Shown: in pieces, positions 56,477 through 64,000 of the stretch
How positions within the stretch are numbered: the stretch's first letter is position 1
Layout of the letters: every line of letters starts with the position of its first letter
Source of the DNA: Ceratopteris richardii
Lineage: Eukaryota > Streptophyta > Polypodiopsida > Polypodiales > Pteridaceae
Assembly (NCBI GenBank): GCA_020310875.1
Contig: CM035413.1
Coordinates: 186,807,855 to 186,871,854, forward strand
Length of the DNA: 64,000 nucleotides
Reading direction: 5' to 3'
Program-made: the position numbers and the translations under genes
Notes under the pieces: model-generated
The model's database searches: none
What the model saw: the letters and a program-made list of their open reading frames with translations, nothing else
What the model was told of the DNA's origin: nothing

Positions 56477-58135
56477 TTATTTTTTAAGATTCTTGATCGG
56501 TTTCACAGCTGAGATGGAAGACCTAATCACATCTTTTCTTTTGGACTTTGATTTATCTTTGACTGAGGGACTTGACACCTTATCTATAACCATATTATCC
56601 TCACTATCGTCCATAACACCTGCCTGTAACAAACCTTCTTCATCACTTTTATTCAGTTGTTCAACAAAAGGGTCCTTGGATTTTTGTGAAAGATACTCAT
56701 TATCTTCTTCTAGTTGGTTCGGTACAGAGGAGGAGTGCAAATTAAGGGATTGGGGCTTAACACTATTTTTCTTACCTACCACGGTCCAACCTTCCCCGCT
56801 TTCAGGATGGCTTTCACCCGAATGGGCAGTCAAAGGAACATTATTATTCTTTTGCATACCTGCACCCTCTAAGTTCTCAGGCTCGTCAGTATTAGACATA
56901 TCAAGAACCTGAAAGGGATTGCTAATAACCTTAACAAGAGTTTCAGGTTTAAGACCAACCTGAAAAGCCTTCCTTCTGTTTTTACCTGTCTGTTTTCTGA
57001 AGACCACATCTTCCTTGGAATTCTCCTCTTTCTTACCATCAGGAACCTGTTTTTTTGATTTGTCCTCTCTGCTCACCTTACCTTGATTGAAAACAAGAGA
57101 GGGACAGTCCTTAATCAAATGCCCCTGCTTATAACAATGAAAACAAGCATTAGGTAAATTCTTGTAGATAACTCTTTGTTCATGTAGCTTATATCCTTCA
57201 GAATTTTTAAGAACAAGAATCTGTTTGATATTTTTGGAAATATCGACTTCAACTAGCATCAGAGGATCCCATTTGGGGTTAAAGCCATTTCTAGGCTTCT
57301 GTCCCAGAACTTTACCTAGAAGTCCCCCAAGCTTATCAATCCAAGGAAAATATTCAACAGGTAAATCAGGAAGTTCAACCCACACAGGCACCTTAGTTGG
57401 CTTTGGGCCCCTAGGGTTGAACCCAGGATACCATTTAAAAAAAGATATAGGAGTATTTCTGATTAACCAGTGACCTTCAGCAATTACTTGCATGGCATTA
57501 TTTCCATCCTCAAAAAAGAAAAGGAAGTAGTTATTAGGTAGATACTGAATGTGTTTGGCAAATAAGCCCCTACTTTCCCAGTTAACCTTCATCCAATTCT
57601 TTAAAATGTCCTGAGCAGGTCTTATACCATTACATAATCCAATGACAACTTTCTCAGTCAAATGGTTGTTCCATTTTTCCAAGGACGTACTATCAATGAC
57701 CAGAGTGGAGTCTTCTCTGTCTTCTACTTCGGGTTCCAGGTTTATGAAATGTTCAGGACGTCTATTAGGAATAGAACCTACCTCCTCCATACCCAAATCA
57801 ATTTTACCTTTTCCTTTACTGTCCCTAACAGTCGACTGAGGAGGAGACATACCTGCGAATCCATGTATGTTGAACATTGAGAAGTGGTTTTGCTGCGGAG
57901 CTTGTAGAGCACCAGCGTACGACATAGCAATGGAGCTTTGTTGGCCATTCGAAGGTTTAGCAGATACCTGAACACAGTCCATCATTTGATAGCCAGAAGC
58001 ATTCATAGAACCATGACTATTTAGGGTTTCACCACTGTCGTATACTGGGTTAATCGCGGACTGCAATCCATTCGTTTCCATCGTCAGAAAGGACGGACCC
58101 GCCATCCCATCCCTGAGGGCTTCGTGCAACGACAT
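56477..58135 (-). CDS. LINE2 ORF1 (nucleic-acid-binding, DUF4283 and zinc knuckle)
   Basis: Open to the stop. I choose the Met at 58135 (MSLHEALRDGMAG) because LINE3 has the matching MALHEALRDGMAE; the frame is open upstream to 58258. A DUF4283-like domain spans roughly residues 150-330 (VVIGLCNGIRPAQDILKNWM, HIQYLPNNYFLFFFEDG, VWVELPDLPVEYFPWID), then one CCHC knuckle CFHCYKQGHLIKDC, then an acidic/basic tail ending in Lys residues. It likely coats LINE RNA in the ribonucleoprotein particle. Confidence 0.88.
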   Translation of the reverse strand: MSLHEALRDGMAGPSFLTMETNGLQSAINPVYDSGETLNSHGSMNASGYQMMDCVQVSAKPSNGQQSSIAMSYAGALQAPQQNHFSMFNIHGFAGMSPPQSTVRDSKGKGKIDLGMEEVGSIPNRRPEHFINLEPEVEDREDSTLVIDSTSLEKWNNHLTEKVVIGLCNGIRPAQDILKNWMKVNWESRGLFAKHIQYLPNNYFLFFFEDGNNAMQVIAEGHWLIRNTPISFFKWYPGFNPRGPKPTKVPVWVELPDLPVEYFPWIDKLGGLLGKVLGQKPRNGFNPKWDPLMLVEVDISKNIKQILVLKNSEGYKLHEQRVIYKNLPNACFHCYKQGHLIKDCPSLVFNQGKVSREDKSKKQVPDGKKEENSKEDVVFRKQTGKNRRKAFQVGLKPETLVKVISNPFQVLDMSNTDEPENLEGAGMQKNNNVPLTAHSGESHPESGEGWTVVGKKNSVKPQSLNLHSSSVPNQLEEDNEYLSQKSKDPFVEQLNKSDEEGLLQAGVMDDSEDNMVIDKVSSPSVKDKSKSKRKDVIRSSISAVKPIKNLKK

Positions 58136-58227
58136 GAAGAAGAACAAGAGCAGCGCCCCGAAGAGTACAGACCCGGCGAGCTCCACAGGGGGAGCCCCCG
58201 GGCACTGGGTAGCCGAGAAAGCAAAGG

Positions 58228-58248
58228 CCCCCCTCGTAACGAGGGGGG
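58228..58248 (-). promoter_or_regulatory. LINE2 5' UTR hairpin
   Basis: CCCCCCTCG/CGAGGGGGG, 9 perfect pairs with a 3-nt loop, about 90 nt before the ORF1 start. LINE3 has a C6/G6 hairpin in the same region. Confidence 0.6.
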
Positions 58249-58331
58249 AGAGGGACACTAAAGGCGGCCTGCAACCCTAAGCCACCATCAGCTCTAGAGG
58301 GAGACTTGACAGCCCATCGATATTGAATAAC

Positions 58332-58348
58332 AAATCAGTACGTTACGA
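58332..58348. repeat. LINE2 right target duplication (17 bp)
   Basis: AAATCAGTACGTTACGA, abutting the poly(T) of LINE3 at 58349. Confidence 0.9.
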
Positions 58349-58436
58349 TTTTTTTTTTTTTTTGAGAGAACAGAAAAGTTAAAATTGATGCAGGAAAAAA
58401 AAAAGATACACCGGGACTTCCAAAAGGAAGGGACTT

Positions 58437-61400
58437 CTACAACCAAAATCCTTCAATGTGCAGCTTAATAAAGCTGGACATAAGGTCTCTAGTTGTAGAA
58501 TGAGCTTGAAGCATTTTGGTTCTCCACTTATTACAAGGGTATTTTTTTACAATCAAAGCTGGACTGTCGTCACTTGGGGGGGTACTATTGGTAATATGAA
58601 GGCAGTGATCAATAATTCTTACAATGTTCAGCATACAGGGGAGAAAATTGTCTTTACAATGAGTGTCAAAAATTTTACTGTTCCTATCTTTCCAGATGGC
58701 CCACAGAATATGAGCTCTCAGACTTTGCCAGAGAACAATGTCCATATTGTTAGCTTCTCCTATAAGAAGAACTCTGAAATCTGGAGACCTTAATCCATAA
58801 GTCTGGCAATACAGAATGATGACCCTCCAATATCTAGCAGAGTTCTTACATTTGAAAAACAAATGCTCCAGGTCTTCATCCATACCACAGAAGAGACATT
58901 TTCCTACATCAAGTTTAAGTTTCCTGGCCTTGCTTCCAGTCCAGATACCTCTATGGAGAATTAGCCACTGAAGGAAGGAGTGCTTTATGGCCACAGGGAA
59001 GGACCATATGCACTTGAATCTGTACTTCCATTGTTGAGCAGTCCATGAAAGATTCCAATTCCTGTTGAGTTTACCAACAAGTAAACTAATACTGCTGTTG
59101 GACCTTTTGAAGTTATTAAATATATCTTCAGCAACTTCACCAAGCATGATCTTCTTCTGCCACATGTTGTGATCCAAGATATCCAACAGATTTTTCTTCT
59201 TCTCTCTAAGAATCTGTTTACAGGCAACAGAAAGAGAATCAATGTTCATTAAATGCCAGTCTTCAATCACATTACCATTATTAAGAAGATCACTCCAATT
59301 TTTAAAACCACTCCTTCTACACTTGTTCCATCTAATGGGGAAGGAGGAGATGAGATCATGAGTATGCCAACCAAACCACATGGAATCCTGCAGGAGAAAA
59401 GAATAATTAAACTGAAGCCAAATAGGAATTTTGTACTCTCTTTTAATGGACATCCACGCTTTCCAGAAGTTGCACACCAAGATACTTCCTTTGGGAACAA
59501 AGGTAACTGGAGAAACAATAACATCCCAAACATGACAGTTAGACCAGGACTTGTTTTCTTGAATCCAAAATTTTGAAACATCCCTTTTTATCAAGCAGGC
59601 CCAAAAATCCTCAGAAGAAACTGATCTGAGGATCCATTTAGCAGCCATCTGAGTAGCCATCCTGGTAGGGCAAATCAATCACAGGCCACCTTCAGTCTTC
59701 TTCATGCAGCAGGTCTTCCAAGCAACCTTGGGGATAATACTACCTCCCCAGAGGAATCTCCTGGCCAGAGCAATGGCTTGAGAAAGTTGTTTCTTAGTAG
59801 GAAGCCAGCAAGACAAGAAATAAGTCAGACAAGGCAAAATATAGTGCTTAAGAACAAAGGCTCTTTGGGAGATATTAGACTGAAAGTCAATCCATTTAAA
59901 AATTTTATTTCTAAACTTATCCAAAACCCAATTCCATCTTTGCTCATTGGAGACTTCAAAGCCCATCGGTATACCTAGAAGTCTGAAAACCGAGCCAGCT
60001 TTTATCACCTCACAACCAGCATCTTTAACACAAGCAGGAATCATGTTATTAGAGGAATAAAAGCCAGTCTTAGAGTGATTAACAACCGAGCCACTGGCAA
60101 CACAAAAAATATTAAGACAGTTGAGGAAGGCAGCAGCAGAAGAGTCATCAGCTTTCATAAGAAGGTTAGTATCATCAGCAAACATTTGAAGACAAAGTTG
60201 AGAATGAGCAAGAGGGATCTCAATACCTTTGATAGAGCATTGATTAAGAGAATCTTTAATCAACCAACCAAGAGCATCAGAAGTGATAGCAAACAGAAGG
60301 GGAGCCAAGGGACAACCCTGGCGAATAGATCTGCACAGCTTGAAAGGGGAGGACAAATGACCATTCATAGCTACTTTAGACTGAGCATTACCAAACAATA
60401 TGCTGGCAAACTTAATAAAGCTTTTGCCCAAACCAACATCATGCAGAGACTGAAGGATAAAATCCCACTCTATTCTATCATAGGCTTTGTCAAAGTCAAT
60501 TTTGAAAAAATAGGTATCAATGTTTAACTCTTTGGTATATTCATAACCTTCCCAAATGGAGATAATAGCATCAAGAATGAATCTACCTTTAATAAAACCT
60601 TTTTGTTCAGGGAGGATGATACTATCCATTAAGGGGCTCAACCTTCTAGCCAGGGAGGAGGCAAAAATTTTATAAATAGAAGTCAGACAAGAGATAGGTC
60701 TCCAGTTGTTTAGATCTTCTTTAGAGCCTCTTTTGTGAATCAGTTTGATAACACGAGTATTAATGAAAGTAGAAAGGGATCCTCTTCTCAAGGCTTCTTG
60801 CCAGATCCAGAGAATAATGGGCACCAGCACCTCTTTAAATTCTTGAAAAAACTCATTAGGGATACCATCATGTCCAAGAGACTTGCCAGGTCTCAATTTA
60901 CAAATGGTTTCTCTAACCTCACCAGCAGAAAGGGGGAGATCAAGGAGGGAGACCAAGCTAGGAGGAATCATTTTCTTCCTTTTCTGGGCAGCTCTTGCAC
61001 TCCAGATGTGGTCCCCTCTCTTGGGAGGCATAGAGAAAACATTTGTAAAGAAACTAACAGCCTCCTGGAGGTTTTCTTCCATACAAGAAGCAAGATCACC
61101 ATTGCTTTTCCTAACCAGGGGGATGAAGTCCCTAGTTTTTTTCTTCTTCATGATCTCAAACATCTGCTTGTTGGGTTTATCAATTTTCCCAGCCCAAAAC
61201 TCTCTGGACGTGACAAGGGCACCCCGAGCAAGAAGATAGTCTTCATACTTCACTTTTTCCTGAGTCTCAATAATTTTCTGAGTCTTAACATGATCAGAAA
61301 GATTGGACTTCCTTATGTTTTCTATCTCATTGAGAATCATCATCCTTCTATTATATCTAATGAGTCTAGCCTTTCTTTTGTAATCAGTAAGAACTCCTTG

Positions 61401-62264
61401 AACTTTCCTGATAGCCTCCTCCCAAGCAATGAAGGGGGAACAACCCTTGATGAAATGCATATTAAAGATACACTTGATTTGCTCTTTCACAATAGGAATC
61501 TTAATAAGAGACATATCAAGGTGGGGCCAACTAGCTCTATATCTAGGGTTATTACCCATAAGCTTGATGATCAAGGGAATATGGTCAGAAAGCTGCAGAG
61601 ATGGGTCAGTTTCACAACAACTACTCCAGAGGGTATGAAATCTATTGGTGTTCATATACAACCTATCCAGTCTAGCAGACAGATTGTTGTTAGCTTTTCT
61701 ATTGTTCCAAGTATAACCAGTATTAATAGAAACATCAATGAGATTGTGAGTTAGAACCATATTAAACCAGCATTTCTTTTCATGACCAGACAGAATGTTA
61801 TTACTGTTACCATTTCTGTCAATAGCATTGGTAACCATATTGAAGTCCCCTGTGAGGATGATGTCTCCACTCAGCTTACCAAGTTCCTCCCAACACTTAG
61901 ACCTGGTCAAAGAGCAGTTAGAAGCATAAACACACACCAAGGTGAGATTCAGGGGGTCTTTGCATTTAATGGCCACCCACTGATTGGTGTCACTAACCAA
62001 CACTTCTTCAACCAAATGATTTAGGTAAGCATTAATACCAATAGCAGCACCACCCTTACCACAATGATTGGTGTTAAACCAGGAAAAACTACTGCACACA
62101 ACCTTAAGATTAGACTTAAGCTGGAAACCTCCAACTTTGATTTCCTGAAGACAAATAAAGTCAGGACTCAAGGAGGAATCTTTAATCCATCTGTTAATAA
62201 TCTTACCTCTGACAGGGTCAGACAAACCTTTAGCATTTAAAGAGATAATGTTGAGGCAGTCCAT
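58437..62264 (-). pseudogene. LINE3 ORF2: endonuclease, RT, zf-RVT; one stop
   Basis: About 1275 codons in one frame, interrupted only by TGA at 59679-59681, where LINE2 has Gly in GGLGLICPSR. Endonuclease motifs SLNAKGLSDPVRGK, FICLQEIKVGG, LTGDFNMVTNA, SARLDRLYM, SDHIPLIIKL; RT motifs LPEQKGFIKGRFILDAI, KIDFDKAYDRIEWDFIL, RQGCPLAPLLFAI, QMFADDTNLLM; zf-RVT CLFCGMDEDLEHLFFKC. The stop lies after the RT core, so a truncated protein with EN and RT could still be made. Starts 24 nt after ORF1. Confidence 0.92.
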
Positions 62265-62288
62265 GAAAAAAAGGAAAAAGAGAAGGGA

Positions 62289-63899
62289 TTACTTTTTAGG
62301 GTTCTTCAGGGGCTTGATAGCCGAGTTGGAGACTCTCACAGTATCCTTTCTTTTGGATTTTGCTTTCTCCTTGGCAAAGGGACTACCAGTAGCCATAGCC
62401 ACATCATTCATGTTATCATTCTCTAGTTCTGCCTGCATACTCTCCTCATCACTCTTATTAAGTTGTTCAATGAAAATTTCATCATTACTTTTTTGTTCAT
62501 TGAATATACTATCATCAACAGCAGAGGTTATATGAAGATTACCAGAGGGCTTGAAGCTACCTTTCTTACCAACAGTGGACCATCCTGATCCTTCACCTGG
62601 GGTTGATTCCTGTAAATAAGAATGTAAATCATTATTTTTTTGGTGAGGACTCGAAGCACCTGCTCCTGGACCTGCCTCAAAATCATGATTCTCAAGAATT
62701 TGATAGGGGTTGCTAATTTCTTTGACCAACACTTCCGGTTTCATCACAGCATTAAAGATTTTTCTTTTATTCCTGAGAGATGCCTTCTTGTTCCATTGAT
62801 CAGCATGAGGAGGGACATCTTTAACATTACTAGGACCCGACTTTTTGAGCTCCTCTTCTTTCTTTTCTTGGTGTTTAGCACTCACCAATATCGGACAATC
62901 TCTAATCAAATGACCCTGTTTATAGCAATGAAAGCAGGCATTAGGAAGGTTTTTATACAAAACCTTTTGTTCATGAAGCTTAAGCCCTTCAGTATTTTTT
63001 AAAATTAAAACCGATTTAATACTTTTGGAAGTATCCACTTCAATAAGCATTTGGGGATCCCATTTAGGATTGAATCCATTTTTTGGTCGTTGCCCCAAAA
63101 CTTTACCAATCAGCTTGCCCAACTGTTCTATCCAAGGATAGTATTCAACAGGGAGGTCAGGCAACTCTACCCAAATTGGAACCTTAGTAGGTTTAGCACC
63201 CCTAGGATTAAAACCAGGAAACCATTTGAAGAAGGATATGGGAGTATTTCTAATAACCCAGTGGCCTTCAGCTATAACCTGCATGGCATTATGAGCATCT
63301 TCAAAAAAGAAAAGAAAGTAGTTATTGGGGAGATATTGAATATGCTTGGCAAATAACCCCCTGCTTTCCCAATTTACCTTCATCCAATTTTTTAGATTTT
63401 CCTGAGCAGGCCTAGGTCCATGACAAAGGCCTATCACAACTTTCTCAGATAAGTGATTGTTCCAAGCCTCTAAAGAGTTACTTTCTATAGTCAGGGTACA
63501 ATCGTCTCTATCAATGTCATTAGAATCAATATTAATGAAGTGAGGGGAATTTCTGTCCTCAGAGCAGTCCTCGTCAAGTTTCTCCTTGCCCTTTCTATCT
63601 TTAACATTATTGAAAGGAACTTGCATACCTGTTAAGTTTTGCGAGTTGAACATTGAGAAGGGAGCTTGGACAGTAGCCTGTACTGCATTCGCATACGAAA
63701 TACCATCTTGTCTCTGCTGAGAAAAGGTAGGGTTACGAGTTACCTGAGCGTCACCAGTAGCTGGGGAATACTCCGAACGAGCAGCATTTCCAAACTTGGA
63801 GCAGTTAGAGTCGAAGACCGGGTTCAGCATAGAGTTGAGTAATCCAAACGAACCATTAGCCTCAGCCATGCCATCCCGTAGTGCCTCGTGCAGAGCCAT
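62289..63899 (-). CDS. LINE3 ORF1 (DUF4283 and zinc knuckle)
   Basis: Open from Met 63899 (MALHEALRDGMAE, shared with LINE2) to 62289; the frame is open upstream to 63950. A DUF4283-like block is highly similar to LINE2 (VVIGLCHGPRPAQENLKNWM, HIQYLPNNYFLFFFED), followed by CFHCYKQGHLIRDC and a divergent tail with the same Lys-rich end (IKPLKNPKK). The N-terminal 100 residues differ most between the LINEs. Confidence 0.88.
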   Translation of the reverse strand: MALHEALRDGMAEANGSFGLLNSMLNPVFDSNCSKFGNAARSEYSPATGDAQVTRNPTFSQQRQDGISYANAVQATVQAPFSMFNSQNLTGMQVPFNNVKDRKGKEKLDEDCSEDRNSPHFINIDSNDIDRDDCTLTIESNSLEAWNNHLSEKVVIGLCHGPRPAQENLKNWMKVNWESRGLFAKHIQYLPNNYFLFFFEDAHNAMQVIAEGHWVIRNTPISFFKWFPGFNPRGAKPTKVPIWVELPDLPVEYYPWIEQLGKLIGKVLGQRPKNGFNPKWDPQMLIEVDTSKSIKSVLILKNTEGLKLHEQKVLYKNLPNACFHCYKQGHLIRDCPILVSAKHQEKKEEELKKSGPSNVKDVPPHADQWNKKASLRNKRKIFNAVMKPEVLVKEISNPYQILENHDFEAGPGAGASSPHQKNNDLHSYLQESTPGEGSGWSTVGKKGSFKPSGNLHITSAVDDSIFNEQKSNDEIFIEQLNKSDEESMQAELENDNMNDVAMATGSPFAKEKAKSKRKDTVRVSNSAIKPLKNPKK

Positions 63900-63926
63900 A
63901 GGCTCTCGTAGGGAGGTAGAACGATA

Positions 63927-63943
63927 CCCCCCACAGAGGGGGG
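63927..63943 (-). promoter_or_regulatory. LINE3 5' UTR hairpin
   Basis: CCCCCC/GGGGGG with a 5-nt loop, 28 nt before the chosen ORF1 start. Sequence differs from the LINE2 hairpin, structure is alike. Confidence 0.5.
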
Positions 63944-64000
63944 CACTCACTCGCGAAAGGAAACCCCGACAGAGGGTTCAGGAGGAGCATGCAAGAAAAA

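Larger units (their letters stand above)
52481..58331 (-). mobile_element. LINE2, full-length L1-type retrotransposon
   Basis: 5.85 kb: 3' poly(A) (16 Ts at 52481-52496), ORF2, ORF1 and a 5' UTR of about 200 bp, flanked by a 17-bp duplication. Gene order EN-RT in ORF2 preceded by a knuckle-containing ORF1 is plant L1. ORF1 is open; ORF2 has one stop and one late frameshift. Confidence 0.92.
58349..64000 (-). mobile_element. LINE3, L1-type retrotransposon (continues past window)
   Basis: 3' poly(A) as 15 Ts at 58349-58363, ORF2, ORF1 and at least 100 bp of 5' UTR before the window ends. Related to LINE2 with patches of very high similarity. Only one stop, in ORF2, is seen. Confidence 0.9.

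Noticed and set aside
60735-61754. 339-codon plus-strand frame
   Set aside because: Antisense to LINE3 ORF2, which has endonuclease and RT motifs in the other strand.

Overview
The window is intergenic chromatin of a large-genome land plant, built almost entirely of nested transposable elements. I see no host gene. The plant assignment rests on several features: L1-type LINEs whose ORF1 carries a DUF4283-like domain and one zinc knuckle and whose ORF2 ends in a zf-RVT-like region; Ty1/copia and Ty3/gypsy elements primed by initiator tRNA-Met; a chromovirus with a C-terminal chromodomain; a CACTA DNA transposon; and CCCTAAA-type telomere-like repeats. The species cannot be named from this sequence; a fern, lycophyte, bryophyte or gymnosperm would all fit.

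Layout. (1) 870-23222, plus strand: one decayed LINE (LINE1a) split into three pieces by two insertions. The first insertion (1604-17503, minus strand) is a tandem array of one copia family, LTR-A-LTR(truncated)-B-LTR-C-LTR, flanked by a single 5-bp target duplication. The second (about 17580-22540) is a non-coding element with 370-bp inverted arms that carry tRNA-like pol III boxes. (2) 23243-31432, minus strand: a second LINE (LINE1b), split by a young non-coding LTR element (25258-31176) with LTRs that look identical, a perfect 5-bp duplication and a tRNA-like sequence inside each LTR. (3) 31433 to about 44555, minus strand: a long Ty3/gypsy element (gag, protease, RT, RNase H, integrase, and a further coiled-coil ORF before the 3' LTR). 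Its RNase H is interrupted by a 3.9-kb non-autonomous CACTA element (37848-41752) full of microsatellites, telomere-like blocks and three copies of an 87-bp exon-like unit. (4) about 44560-52480: truncated pieces of a plus-strand copia gag (Copia2, with a 5S-rRNA-like stretch in its leader), a plus-strand chromovirus with its 3' LTR, and a minus-strand copia gag/pre-integrase fragment (Copia3). (5) 52481-64000, minus strand: two nearly full-length, related L1-type LINEs in tandem. LINE2 inserted at the poly(A) junction of LINE3 and duplicated 17 bp there.

Almost every coding region carries stops, frameshifts or deletions. The least damaged are LINE3 (one stop in ORF2) and LINE2 (one stop and one late frameshift in ORF2); both ORF1s are open. 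The interest lies in nesting order and element architecture: the single-TSD copia array, the exon-like triplication in the CACTA element, pol III-like sequences in LTRs and leaders, and repeated use of one LINE target site.
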